A stretch of 64,000 bases of DNA from the NCBI RefSeq assembly GCF_030159055.1, contig NZ_BQXQ01000007.1, positions 62,001-126,000 on the forward strand, written 5' to 3'. The stretch is from Acidovorax sp. SUPP3334 (GTDB lineage: Bacteria; Pseudomonadota; Gammaproteobacteria; Burkholderiales; Burkholderiaceae_C). Made by a program: the position numbers and the translations under genes. The notes under the pieces were generated by a model. It worked only from the letters and a program-made list of their open reading frames with translations. It had not been told where the DNA came from and did not search any database. How positions within the stretch are numbered: position 1 is the stretch's first letter; each line of letters starts with the position of its first letter. Positions 50,627 to 59,279 of the stretch are shown here, one piece after another.

Positions 50627-51112
50627 TTAGAACGGGAGCACAAACGCCTGCACCTGGCGCGTGGAGGCAGAGCGGGTGAACTTGTCGAACCGCTCCATCG
50701 TGTACAGGTCACCTGGCTGGGCGACCTGGGCGGCCGTGAAGTACCGCTGCCCTGGAGGCAGGCCCGCGACCAGTTCGCCGCCCAGGAATACCCCCAGTTC
50801 GCGCACCGTCTCGCCCGCCGCATCCGCGTAGTTGAAAACCCACGTGACGTAAAGCCACTTGGTCTCGGCGACGCTGACGCGATAGCGGCTTGCGTCGGGC
50901 AGTTCGATCTCGCCATCCGCGTGCGGCTCCGCGAACTGCACCGATGTCGCCAGCCGCCGCCCGATCTCGTCAACCAGGGTCAGCGACGTGGTGGGCTCGG
51001 GCTCGATCTGCGCGTCCCATTGCGGCAGGCCGCGTCCCCAGGCCAGATAAATCGGCATGGCGGCGACGGCTCGCGCAATCGCAACACGCCCTCGGTTTTG
51101 CAAAACGGCCAT
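50627..51112 (-). CDS. Phage tail protein of unknown function
   Basis: 161 residues starting MAVLQNRGRVAIARAVAAMP. It lies between the gpI-like and DUF4815 genes with spacers of 1 and 8 bp, so it is certainly part of the tail operon. No family was recognised. The ending YFTAAQVAQPGDLYTMERFD suggests a structural component. Possibly a baseplate-fibre adaptor. Confidence 0.7.
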   Translation of the reverse strand: MAVLQNRGRVAIARAVAAMPIYLAWGRGLPQWDAQIEPEPTTSLTLVDEIGRRLATSVQFAEPHADGEIELPDASRYRVSVAETKWLYVTWVFNYADAAGETVRELGVFLGGELVAGLPPGQRYFTAAQVAQPGDLYTMERFDKFTRSASTRQVQAFVLPF

Positions 51113-51113
51113 C

Positions 51114-52070
51114 TCAAGGCTCCTCGTAGGAAATCAGTTGGAAGTGCTCACGCCACGGGCCGTCCCATGGGCCATTCCAGTAGCGTGCGGGGTGAATGGG
51201 CACGGGCGCTGTCTTGGCCGCGGTATCGACTCGCCAGCCCACGGCTGGAGGTGCTGTCCAAGCAGACACCGACGTCGGAATGCGGGAGGAAAGCAACGTG
51301 CCTCCACCCGGCTGCAAGGCCGTACTGATGTGGGCCACCAGCTCCATGGAACCGCCGGACAGGCCGGACAGCACCTTGGAGTCGAGGCGCCACACGTCCA
51401 GCACGGGCATGTCGTCGTAGCGAGAGACGGATACGCGCACGTGGGTGGCAATGCCCACGGGCGATCCTGGCGACAGCGTTGGCAACGTGCCCCCGCGCCG
51501 TATGCCGAAGGACTCGACGACGCCTGTCGTCCCAGGCACCCCCGAATAGCCATCGAGCATGCCGGCGTCCAGCGCCGGCCCACGATCCAGGACGATGGGG
51601 CGCACGTCGTTGAGTGCGTTGTACACGCGCACCAGGTGGGCGCGAGCTGGTGCGGCAAATTGCGCCAGGGCCACGATGGCAGGCACCTGGCCAGGCGCTG
51701 GCGGGTGTTGCAGCACCAGCTCGTAAGCGGCCCATTGCGAAGGCATGCTGCGCAGATCGTCTGGCACGGCAGGCACGCCGATCCAGCGAAGCGCCTCAGT
51801 GATTGACCACGGCGTACCCTTGGCCTTGTGCCAAGCGATAGCGCCCAGGATGGCGGCACGCCTAGCGTCGTCATCCTGCAGGTACTGCCACACCGGCCCG
51901 ACGATGTTGAACTGTTCGGCGAGGTAAGGCAGAGCGGACGCAGCCACGTTGGCAACGTCATAGACCAGCAGCGGCCGCATGTCCAAATGGGTGATGCGCT
52001 CGGGCAGACGGGCCAGCGCGACTAGGTTGGCGTCCTGGCCCAGCGACGGCTGGATCAGTAGGTCAGCCAT
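51114..52070 (-). CDS. P2 gpI-like baseplate/tail protein
   Basis: 318 residues. The first ~180 residues (MADLLIQPSLGQDANLVALA, HLDMRPLLVYDVANVAASAL, AEQFNIVGPVWQYLQDDDAR) match the P2 gpI/T4 gp6-associated wedge family. The C-terminal ~140 residues are extra and beta-rich. It overlaps the J-like gene by 8 bp, in the P2 order W-J-I. Confidence 0.85.
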   Translation of the reverse strand: MADLLIQPSLGQDANLVALARLPERITHLDMRPLLVYDVANVAASALPYLAEQFNIVGPVWQYLQDDDARRAAILGAIAWHKAKGTPWSITEALRWIGVPAVPDDLRSMPSQWAAYELVLQHPPAPGQVPAIVALAQFAAPARAHLVRVYNALNDVRPIVLDRGPALDAGMLDGYSGVPGTTGVVESFGIRRGGTLPTLSPGSPVGIATHVRVSVSRYDDMPVLDVWRLDSKVLSGLSGGSMELVAHISTALQPGGGTLLSSRIPTSVSAWTAPPAVGWRVDTAAKTAPVPIHPARYWNGPWDGPWREHFQLISYEEP

Positions 52071-53163
52071 CGATCAACTGCCGGCCAAGGGATACGGTCA
52101 AAGCGGTGAGGCGCGGCCATTCGTGGGCCTGCAGCACCCGTTGGGCGGGTGCCAGCACCTGCATGTCGTACACCCCAGCCACGCCGGCACCGGCTGCAAT
52201 GACCTGCGCGGGCACCAGGTCGCCGCCCAGGCGGTTGGCCTGCTGCGCAGCCCAGGTGCGCAGACGCTGCTCGACGGTGGCCAGCACCAGGTCTGCGACG
52301 TAGCCGGGTGCCACGTCAAGGCGCACGGAAATGGCGTAGTCCACCGGGCTGGCGGCATAGACCGTGATGCGGTCGCCCAGCATGCGCGCCTTCGGGTCGT
52401 CGAGTGCGACCTGCACCTGCGCGACGACTTCCGGGCCCGGCACGCCGTCCGCCCCCAGTAGGACCACGCTGACGGAGCCGTCCGGCCGCGGGCTCCACAC
52501 CCGCACATCCAGCAGCGAAGGCGCCGCGGCCATGGCGGTCAAGCGGTAGCGGTTTTCCGATCCGTAGCTGAATGCCTCGGGCGCCAGTTTGATGCGCAGA
52601 CGGTAGCGTTCATCCGTCTCTGCTGCAACGCCGCCCCGAGTGACCGACACCGTGCGCAGCGACTCCAACGGCGCGGGCGGCTCGTCCAGCGCGCGCAGTA
52701 TCGACGGAGGCCAGCCATTGGTGTCTGCGCCAGCCTCCTGGGCGCGTGCCACGAACTCGTACACGGTGGTGCCTTGAGCAATATCGCCGCTCACGTCCGT
52801 CACGAACACCTGTCCCGAGGGCAGTTCGACGCGCCAGCCCGCGGGCAGTGTGGCGGCCTGGGTCAGTGCCGCCTGAAACTCCAAACGGACCGTGACATAG
52901 GCACTGGACGCTGGGAGGCGAGTAACGCCCAGCAGCGCGCCGAGGTGATCCAGGAACGGCGCCCGTGCGAAGGCGACGAGGTTCTGTGCCGCCGTGTCCT
53001 GGATCAGCTCGCGCGTGAGGCTCTCCCGGTATGCCACCAAGTCGATGATGAGGCGCTCGATCTGCGCGGGATACAGCGTGCGCCCCGTCATGGCCTCGTA
53101 CTGGGCGACCAGGTCCTGCACGACCTGTTGCGGGTCGCGCTCGATGAAGCTGGGGGCGGTCAC
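52063..53163 (-). CDS. P2 gpJ-like baseplate wedge protein
   Basis: 366 residues from a GTG start that overlaps the gpW-like stop (GTGA). The baseplate J signature is seen in LTRELIQDTAAQNLVAFARA, PFLDHLGALLGVTRLPAS and YRLRIKLAPEAFSYGSENRY. Forms the wedges of the contractile-tail baseplate with the W- and I-like proteins. Confidence 0.9.
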   Translation of the reverse strand: MTAPSFIERDPQQVVQDLVAQYEAMTGRTLYPAQIERLIIDLVAYRESLTRELIQDTAAQNLVAFARAPFLDHLGALLGVTRLPASSAYVTVRLEFQAALTQAATLPAGWRVELPSGQVFVTDVSGDIAQGTTVYEFVARAQEAGADTNGWPPSILRALDEPPAPLESLRTVSVTRGGVAAETDERYRLRIKLAPEAFSYGSENRYRLTAMAAAPSLLDVRVWSPRPDGSVSVVLLGADGVPGPEVVAQVQVALDDPKARMLGDRITVYAASPVDYAISVRLDVAPGYVADLVLATVEQRLRTWAAQQANRLGGDLVPAQVIAAGAGVAGVYDMQVLAPAQRVLQAHEWPRLTALTVSLGRQLIDG

Positions 53164-53525
53164 AGCGCCACCTCGGTGCTTTGCAAGTCGGCCGCGCCCG
53201 CAAGCCGCCACACGATGGCGACGACCACCTGATGCGGCGCATCGCCCATTCTCGGCTTCACGGCATCCAACTCTACGCGGGGCTCCCAGAGTGTGATCGC
53301 CTCCCAGCACGCACGCACCAGGTGCGGCAGTGCCTGATCCCTGGGCCAGTCCACGTACTGGGCAATGTCCGAGCCGAATTCAGGCCGCAGCGGATCGCTG
53401 CCCTTGGGGGTGGTCAGGATGACGCGGATGCACTGGGCAATGTCGGCCAGGCCGGTGACGGCCTTGCCTGGCAGGCCGATGGCAAGTTGCCAGTCGCTGG
53501 CGGTGATGGTGTCGATGGCGTCCAT
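53160..53525 (-). CDS. P2 gpW-like baseplate protein (gp25 family)
   Basis: 121 residues. LGLADIAQCIRVIL-like opening (GLADIAQCIRVILTTPKGSD) and PLRPEFGSDIAQYVDWPRDQ are the gp25/lysozyme-like wedge family signature. A hairpin, GGGAACC/GGTTCCC, lies directly upstream of its ATG where a ribosome site should be, and a terminator separates it from the V-like gene. See the separate entries. Confidence 0.9.
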   Translation of the reverse strand: MDAIDTITASDWQLAIGLPGKAVTGLADIAQCIRVILTTPKGSDPLRPEFGSDIAQYVDWPRDQALPHLVRACWEAITLWEPRVELDAVKPRMGDAPHQVVVAIVWRLAGAADLQSTEVAL

Positions 53526-53544
53526 GGGAACCCCGATGGTTCCC
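53526..53544 (-). promoter_or_regulatory. Hairpin over the ribosome-binding region of the gpW-like gene
   Basis: A perfect stem GGGAACC-atcgg-GGTTCCC ends one base before the ATG on the minus strand. In mRNA this would cover the translation start. A candidate translational control site. Confidence 0.45.
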
Positions 53545-53576
53545 GTGGACGGCCGCCGCGTATATTGAACGAGGGC

Positions 53577-53600
53577 AAAAACTGCCCCGCCGCTGCGGGG
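53577..53600 (-). terminator. Probable rho-independent terminator after the gpV-like gene
   Basis: On the minus strand CCCCGC-agcg-GCGGGG-CAG-TTTTT, 10 bp after the stop of the V-like gene. It would split the baseplate genes into two transcription units. Confidence 0.65.
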
Positions 53601-53610
53601 TCAGCGGCCC

Positions 53611-54117
53611 CTAATGGGTGTGGTGGTTCGAGTTGCCGCCGTCATCCATCAACTGGCCCGCCACATGCACGTCGCCCGTGAATTGCACCGCCTGCGCATC
53701 GATCTGCAGGCGCGGCGCGCGCAACACGATTTCATCGGACGCCTCCACCACCACACGCGCGACGCCCCGCACCGTGAGCGTGTGCGCAGCGCGGTCGTAG
53801 GCCACCTCTGCTCCGTCCTTGAAGCGCACCATGCGTACATTCGGGTCGGTGGTGGGCGGGGTGTCCTGGTCGGAGTAGATGGCGCACACCACCACGCCAT
53901 CTTCCAGATTCGCATCCATGAGGCAAGCCACATGTTCGCCCAGGTCGGGCATCCAGTAGTCCTTGTCCTCGCGGGTCTTGCGCTGGCCCACCGGGATCAT
54001 GGCCGTCTCCAGGCCGTCCAGGTCGTCGAAGCGCACGCGCACCCTGGCCGTCTTGGGGTCGATGGCCGAGACGACGCCGGTCTTGTAGGTGGCCTGCTGT
54101 TCCTGCCGTTCGTTCAT
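53611..54117 (-). CDS. P2 gpV-like baseplate spike protein
   Basis: 168 residues from MNERQEQQATYKTGVVSAID. The OB-fold (KTARVRVRFDDLDGLETAMI) and the C-terminal beta-helix spike region ending GGNSNHHTH, with metal-binding histidines at the tip, match the membrane-piercing spike of contractile phages. It overlaps the gpD-like gene by 4 bp. Confidence 0.9.
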   Translation of the reverse strand: MNERQEQQATYKTGVVSAIDPKTARVRVRFDDLDGLETAMIPVGQRKTREDKDYWMPDLGEHVACLMDANLEDGVVVCAIYSDQDTPPTTDPNVRMVRFKDGAEVAYDRAAHTLTVRGVARVVVEASDEIVLRAPRLQIDAQAVQFTGDVHVAGQLMDDGGNSNHHTH

Positions 54118-55196
54118 TGCAGCACCACCTTCCCATCCTTGATCGTGGCCGTTTTCAGCTTCTTGCCCTTGCCGCTGTTGGCGGCTGCGGCGCCGGCCTT
54201 CACACGCCGCATCTCCAGCTCGGTGGTGTAGCCGCCCTGGCGCTCGATGCGGTGGGTGGATCGGGCGACCTGGTAGCGCCCCGAGAGCTGCCCGAAGTCC
54301 TCCAGATCCGCATTCACCCCGGCCACCAGGCGAGGCGATCCCCACATCGTGCAATTGCACACCGTGGCCTGATCCTGCGCATGCTTCAAGGCGGCGCGTG
54401 ACTTGGCCTTGGCCTGGGCATTGGACTCCGAACGCGACGTGATCTTCAGCGAGTCGGCCGACGCGCGCGGCACCACAGCGCCTTCCGCATCCAGTTCGTA
54501 GGAGACCAGCGCCTTTGTCTTGGAGTCGTGGTGCTTCACGGAGGCGCTGGCCGGCACGTCCTTGATCTTGTCGCGGAAGCTGTAGCGGCCGATATCGCCC
54601 GGCCGCAACACCACCACCGCGCCACCACTGCGCAGCCCCTCCAGCGGAACGAATGTCAGCACACTGCCGCGCACATTGAAGGCATAGCCGTATTCCTGCG
54701 CGAGGCGCTTGAGGAACTTCAGATCCTGCTCATGCGCCTGCGTGATTCGGCGCACCGGGATTTCCTCGATCTCGCCCACCACCCTCAACTGGTGGCGCAT
54801 GGCCACCGCATGCACCACCCCCGACAAGGTGGTGTCTTCGTAGGCATGGCCCTTGTGGGTGCGCAGTGTCTTCGTCACCCCAGCGGCCAACGCCTTGATC
54901 TGCACCTGCGAAGGGGGGCCATTGAGTTCGATCTCGTCGATCTCGAAGGCACCGCAGGGCACTAGCGCGCCGCGATAGCCCAACTGCAGCGTCAGCTCAT
55001 CCCCCTTGGCGGGGTACCAGCCATTGAGCCAACGCCCATCGCTGTCTTCCAAGGCCAGCTCCATGCTGTCGGCTTCGTCCCCATCGAGGTCGGCCGTCCA
55101 GGTCAACGACAGCAGGAACGGGGTGAGGTCGGCCGTGATGTCCTGGTGGTTGTAGGCCACGGTGAACAGCGGCTCGGGGACGGTTAGCGCATCCAT
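54114..55196 (-). CDS. P2 gpD-like late control/tail hub protein
   Basis: 360 residues of the gpD family (the hub that carries the spike and ends the tail tube). EPLFTVAYNHQDITADLTPF, DSMELALEDSDGRWLNGWYP and RRITQAHEQDLKFLKRLAQE are typical. It overlaps the gpX-like gene by 13 bp. Confidence 0.93.
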   Translation of the reverse strand: MDALTVPEPLFTVAYNHQDITADLTPFLLSLTWTADLDGDEADSMELALEDSDGRWLNGWYPAKGDELTLQLGYRGALVPCGAFEIDEIELNGPPSQVQIKALAAGVTKTLRTHKGHAYEDTTLSGVVHAVAMRHQLRVVGEIEEIPVRRITQAHEQDLKFLKRLAQEYGYAFNVRGSVLTFVPLEGLRSGGAVVVLRPGDIGRYSFRDKIKDVPASASVKHHDSKTKALVSYELDAEGAVVPRASADSLKITSRSESNAQAKAKSRAALKHAQDQATVCNCTMWGSPRLVAGVNADLEDFGQLSGRYQVARSTHRIERQGGYTTELEMRRVKAGAAAANSGKGKKLKTATIKDGKVVLQ

Positions 55197-55399
55197 GGGG
55201 GCAAGTCCTGCGCGTCGATGGCTTCGGGGTCTTCGATCAGGGGAACGCGCACTGGCAACCCCGCGGGCAGCACCGGCAGCAACTGCAGGTGCTCGTTGGC
55301 TTCGGCCAGCGGGCTGATCATGGCGGCGTCACCGTAGTAGAGGTGCGCGATGTTGTCCCAGCGGTCGCCCTCGCGCGTGATGTGTTCGATGTATTCCAT
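55184..55399 (-). CDS. P2 gpX-like tail protein (LysM-like)
   Basis: 71 residues. EHITREGDRWDNIAHLYYGD is the LysM-related fold of the Phage_tail_X family, with PVRVPLIEDPE at the end. Its position between U- and D-like genes agrees with the P2 family order. Confidence 0.92.
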   Translation of the reverse strand: MEYIEHITREGDRWDNIAHLYYGDAAMISPLAEANEHLQLLPVLPAGLPVRVPLIEDPEAIDAQDLPPWMR

Positions 55400-55401
55400 G
55401 C

Positions 55402-55932
55402 TCAGCCTGGTTTGCGCGTACCGTCGTCATTCACCCAGCCTCGCCCCGCACCGGCAGGCTTGGGCGGAGTGTTGTTCGCCGACCGCTTCGGCGCTGCCGC
55501 GCGCCGGGCTCTGGCTGCGCCCTTGGTCCGCGCACGGCGCGTCTCCTGTGTTACCGGCTCCACGTACTCGCGCAGCCACAGCGAGGCTTCCAGCGTCAGC
55601 AGGTTTCCCAGTCCATCGGTCTGGCGGCTCATGGCCTGGGCCTCGACGGCTACGAACCAGCCCTTGTTGGCACCGTTGCCGAGAACGAACTGCCGGGCTT
55701 CGCGCGAGCGCACCAGGCCCAGCAGCTTCTGCAGCTCGGCCTCGGGGTTGCAGTAGGCGGCGTGGAAGTACATCTGCAGCCGGTACTCGTCGAGCCGGTC
55801 GCCCGTCCATTGCAGCCGAGGCTTTCGGCCGATCAGCGGATGCTCCGCGTAGTCGGCCGCTGCCTGAAGCTCCATGCCCTCCACGTAAGTGATCAGCTCA
55901 AACTGCACCTCTCCCAATACGGCGAACATCAA
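55402..55932 (-). CDS. P2 gpU-like tail terminator/baseplate protein
   Basis: 176 residues. The beginning MMFAVLGEVQFELITYVEGM and GRKPRLQWTGDRLDEYRLQM match gpU; the last ~45 residues are a basic Arg/Ala-rich tail (RARTKGAARARRAAAPKR) longer than in P2. It overlaps the tape measure gene by 4 bp. Confidence 0.9.
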   Translation of the reverse strand: MMFAVLGEVQFELITYVEGMELQAAADYAEHPLIGRKPRLQWTGDRLDEYRLQMYFHAAYCNPEAELQKLLGLVRSREARQFVLGNGANKGWFVAVEAQAMSRQTDGLGNLLTLEASLWLREYVEPVTQETRRARTKGAARARRAAAPKRSANNTPPKPAGAGRGWVNDDGTRKPG

Positions 55933-58487
55933 TTGCTCCTGCGTTGTTGCTGCGCCTGAACGCGCGCGATGAGCCGTTCCAACTCGGGCAGCGAAAGCTG
56001 CAGTGCCTCGGTCACCGCAGCCTTTGCCCCCGGCCCACCTGGCACCTGGATGGTCGGGCTGAAGTGAATCACCACGCCGCTGCCGGGTGCGTTGGCGCGG
56101 CCGGTCGTTGGCTGGCTGCCGCCTGCCGCCGCTGACCGTGCAGCCAGCACCTGCTGCGCCATCGCTTGGGCAGGACCTGCTGGCTGCGCCCGCAATGGGT
56201 CATCTGCCGGCTCACGCCCTGCGAAAGGTTGCGCCAAGGGCCTTGCCGCAGCCTGCACGGCCCCGAAGGCGGGCGATGGCTGGGCGATTCCCGAAGTGTT
56301 AGGCCAGGGCAACGCCACTGGCTCTGCATGCGCCCCCGCCGCCACGGCGGCCATGGCCATGCCGGTCACCGCCTTGGCCGCCATGGGCGAAGTGCGCTGG
56401 ATGCCGATGGCGGCGCCCTGCACGATGTTGTCGCCATAGTCCATGAACACGCGGCTGGGCGAATTGATGCCGAGAGCCGACTTGAACCAGCCCTTGATAT
56501 CGCCGCCCAGCGCCACGATGGTTTCCCGCGCGGCACTGAGTTTGGAGCCGACGCCCGCGACCAGCCCATTGATCAATTCGCCCCCAGCAGCAAAGAACTG
56601 GTCCTTCACGCCCCGCAACCACCCCCAGGCGGCGATGAATGCCCCCTTGATGGTGTCCCAATGCTTCCACACCAAGTAGGCCGCCACGCCCACCGCCGTG
56701 ATCGCCAGGCCGATGGGGTTCATCAGCATGGCGCGGCCCAGCCAAAGCAAGGCTTGCCCAGCGAGCTTGAGCGGCCCGATGAACGTCATGACCAGGCCTC
56801 TGCCAAACATGGCCGCAAAGCGCGCCACAGTGGCAATGCCGCCACCCACGGCCTTCAGGCCGGCAACGACAGGGGCGAAGCGCCCGGCCTGCCACAGCGC
56901 CTGCAGCATGGTCCAGCGCGCCCCGATGGCCAGCATTCCGCTGCGTATCCAGGCGAACGGCGAGAGCAGCAGGTTGAAACCGTAGGCAAGCCCCAGCAGG
57001 GCCATCTTGCCGACCAGCAGCCCGCCCGTCAGGCCGATCAAGCCCTTGACCAGGCCAGGATGGGCCTTGGCCCAGTCCGCGAAAGCGCTGATGACCGGCT
57101 TGGTCGCCTGTAGCACCTCCACCAATGGCGGCAGCAATGCATCGCCGATGGTCATCCCCAGGTCCATCATGCCGATCTTGAATTTGTCGAGCTGCGCACT
57201 GGCGGTATCCATGCGTTTCTTGAAATCGTCGTCAATGACGCCTTTGTCGGCCGCGCCCACGGCGCCCTGCTTGATGGAGCGCATCTCGTCCATGTTCGCC
57301 AGCGCGGGGCGGATGAAGGCCATCGCCTGCATGTCCTGGAACAGGTCGCCCAGCTTGTAGGCTTCGGCCAGGCGCTGCAGCGCGGCCTCGCGCTCCTTGT
57401 CGTCTTTCAGGGCCAGGGCCTTTTGCAGCTCGCCAGCCGCTGCCGGCCCCTTGGCCTGCATGTAGGCCGTGATGGTGCCCAGCATGGCCTGCACAGGCGT
57501 GAGGCCCTGCGCGCGCAGGTTCATCATCGACGCCTTCAAGTCGATTCCGGCCTTGGCGAAATCCTTGATGGTGTCGGGTGCTGTGATCTTCTGCAGGAAG
57601 TTGCGGAAGTTGTTGGCCGCCTCGTCGTTGGAGCCCGCGCCCTTGCGAGCGATCTGCAGGGCCGCGCCGATCTCGGCCACTGCCTCCTTGCCCGTCACGC
57701 CAAGCGCCTGAAACGCGGGCGCGATCGAGGGCACCCATTTCGCCATGTCGCGAATCTCGAACTGCCCGCGCTTGCCCGCATAGGCCAGCATGTTCATCGC
57801 GCCATCGAACCCCGCAGCCGTGATGCCCAGGTTGTCTTTGAGCGCGATGGCCACGCTGCCCAGGTTGTCCATGCTAGAGCGCGTGGCCGTGGCCATCTTC
57901 GCCATCAGCGGCGCATAGTTGGCGAGTTCCTTGGCCGACTGGATGCCCCCCGCCACCAGCACGCTCACGCCCTGAGCCACCTCGGCCTGGGTCTGGTTCC
58001 ACTTCAAGGCCGATTCGCGCACGGCGGCGCCGACCTGGGCCTCTTCCTTGGCGCTGAAATCCCCGGTGATCGCGATGTCGCGCATGCGATCCTCGTGGCC
58101 GATTGCCAGCCGCATGGACTGCACCACAGGCGCACCCATCGCAACAGCGGTGCCCGCCGTCTCCATGACGGAGCCACGCAGATCGGCCCGCTGCTGCCTG
58201 AGCGCTTCGCCGCGCGCCAAGCTGGCGGCCAGAGCGGCATGCCTGGCCGTCACACGCTCGATGGTGGCACCCAGGCGCTCGTATTGGGTGCGCAGCGCTC
58301 CCACGTTGCGCATGGGGTGGGCCAGTGCCAGCGCCATGGCATTGCCCATGCGGTCATGGCGGGTCTTGAGCAAGTCCGCCGCCTGTCCGAGCTGGCCCAG
58401 CGTCCCCTTGGCGGTGGCGAACGCGGCCTGGAACGACCCGGCCAGCGCCGCGCCGATCTTGACGCCAACAATCAGCTCATTCGCCAT
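55929..58487 (-). CDS. Tail tape measure protein
   Basis: 852 residues. The N-terminal 150 residues are coiled-coil-like, the PhageMin_Tail core includes SVLVAGGIQSAKELANYAPL, and hydrophobic segments occur around 470-600 (KGLIGLTGGLLVGKMALLGL, MLMNPIGLAITAVGVAAYLV), which help DNA cross the host membrane. The length of this protein sets the tail length. It follows the assembly chaperone genes in the usual order. Confidence 0.93.
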   Translation of the reverse strand: MANELIVGVKIGAALAGSFQAAFATAKGTLGQLGQAADLLKTRHDRMGNAMALALAHPMRNVGALRTQYERLGATIERVTARHAALAASLARGEALRQQRADLRGSVMETAGTAVAMGAPVVQSMRLAIGHEDRMRDIAITGDFSAKEEAQVGAAVRESALKWNQTQAEVAQGVSVLVAGGIQSAKELANYAPLMAKMATATRSSMDNLGSVAIALKDNLGITAAGFDGAMNMLAYAGKRGQFEIRDMAKWVPSIAPAFQALGVTGKEAVAEIGAALQIARKGAGSNDEAANNFRNFLQKITAPDTIKDFAKAGIDLKASMMNLRAQGLTPVQAMLGTITAYMQAKGPAAAGELQKALALKDDKEREAALQRLAEAYKLGDLFQDMQAMAFIRPALANMDEMRSIKQGAVGAADKGVIDDDFKKRMDTASAQLDKFKIGMMDLGMTIGDALLPPLVEVLQATKPVISAFADWAKAHPGLVKGLIGLTGGLLVGKMALLGLAYGFNLLLSPFAWIRSGMLAIGARWTMLQALWQAGRFAPVVAGLKAVGGGIATVARFAAMFGRGLVMTFIGPLKLAGQALLWLGRAMLMNPIGLAITAVGVAAYLVWKHWDTIKGAFIAAWGWLRGVKDQFFAAGGELINGLVAGVGSKLSAARETIVALGGDIKGWFKSALGINSPSRVFMDYGDNIVQGAAIGIQRTSPMAAKAVTGMAMAAVAAGAHAEPVALPWPNTSGIAQPSPAFGAVQAAARPLAQPFAGREPADDPLRAQPAGPAQAMAQQVLAARSAAAGGSQPTTGRANAPGSGVVIHFSPTIQVPGGPGAKAAVTEALQLSLPELERLIARVQAQQQRRSN

Positions 58488-58525
58488 GTGTGCACCTGGT
58501 TGTTTTTTGCCCTATGCTTCGCGCC

Positions 58526-58768
58526 ATGTTCGACCGCACCTTCACCGCCGTGTACTGGATTGCCGCCGCTGTGGCCAGCGGCTGGCTTGCATGGGTGTGC
58601 TTCGCCCACATGCCCTGGCCGATGGCTGCGCTGGTGTTTCCGTTGGCATTGGTGACCGCTGCCGCAGCGCTGGCACCGGCGCTGGCCGCAGTGGCAGGCA
58701 TCGTGGCCGCAGTCGCAATGGCTGCAACGGCCCTCATCCGCGCTGTGCGGCGTCAGCGCGCCGCTTGA
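58526..58768 (+). CDS. Possible antisense small membrane protein
   Basis: 80 residues from MFDRTFTAVYWIAAAVASGW. It lies in the 246-bp gap between the tape measure start and the chaperone gene, running against the tail operon. Two to three hydrophobic segments and a positive end (RAVRRQRAA) look like a real small membrane protein. The minus strand of this gap gives only low-complexity sequence. No clear promoter was found, so this remains tentative. Confidence 0.4.
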   Translation: MFDRTFTAVYWIAAAVASGWLAWVCFAHMPWPMAALVFPLALVTAAAALAPALAAVAGIVAAVAMAATALIRAVRRQRAA

Positions 58769-58898
58769 GTTCGCGCTCGGCCACGCCTGCCCACCACCAG
58801 TAGTCTTCCATTTCCAGCGCGTCGATTTCGGACGGCTGGATGCGCAGCACCAGCAGCAGCACTTCGTCGATCTCGCGCAGCGCGGCGTCAGTCGCCCA
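58734..58898 (-). CDS. GpE-like frameshift extension of the tail assembly chaperone
   Basis: A second frame (+1 or -2 relative to the upstream chaperone) encodes ALREIDEVLLLVLRIQPSEI, DALEMEDYWWWAGVAERELK and a basic end. It has no good start of its own, but it overlaps the end of the chaperone gene. Contractile and siphophage tail chaperones are classically made as a short protein and a frameshifted long one, so this is probably the extension of 58888-59160. Exact slip site unknown. Confidence 0.6.
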   Translation of the reverse strand, partial: WATDAALREIDEVLLLVLRIQPSEIDALEMEDYWWWAGVAERELKRRADAAQRG

Positions 58899-59160
58899 CC
58901 ATCCGCCGAAAGGAGTCTTGCAGCGCCTTCGAGTCCGCAAGATCAAGCGCATCGATGTCCTCCAGCGTCAGACCCGTGAGGCGGGCAAAAAGAAAGTCTT
59001 CCTGATCGGCGTCATCCTTGCTGTGCTTGGCCGCCGCCTTCATGTCGGCACGCTTTCCGCGCCGCAGGGTTAGCTTTTCAATGCGCTGGCCACCCGACTG
59101 GATGGGGTACTTGAGGGGAATCTCGACGGCAGTGGAATCGTCGGTTTGTGCCTGGGACAT
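58888..59160 (-). CDS. Tail assembly chaperone (Mu gp41/PF10109-like)
   Basis: 90 residues from MSQAQTDDSTAVEIPLKYPI. KLTLRRGKRADMKAAAKHSK and TGLTLEDIDALDLADSKALQ match the phage tail assembly chaperone family that keeps the tape measure protein soluble. Located between tube/moron and tape measure genes as expected. Confidence 0.85.
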   Translation of the reverse strand: MSQAQTDDSTAVEIPLKYPIQSGGQRIEKLTLRRGKRADMKAAAKHSKDDADQEDFLFARLTGLTLEDIDALDLADSKALQDSFRRMVGD

Positions 59161-59233
59161 GGCGGCTCCGTAAGGGGTGAATGAGCCCCGATGATTCCGC
59201 CCACCGCCCGCGCCGTCTTCTGAACGCGGGCAC

Positions 59234-59258
59234 AAAAAAGCCCGCGTGATGCGGGCTT
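59234..59258 (-). terminator. Terminator of the putative moron gene
   Basis: On the minus strand AAGCCCGC-atcac-GCGGGC-TTTTTT, 21 bp after the stop at 59280. It gives this gene its own transcription end inside the tail operon. Confidence 0.8.
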
Positions 59259-59279
59259 CGTACAACTAGCCATCCAGTT

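Noticed and set aside
58477-58737. Minus-strand 86-codon frame between tape measure and chaperone genes
   Set aside because: Low-complexity Ala/Thr sequence without family features; the plus-strand frame is more protein-like.
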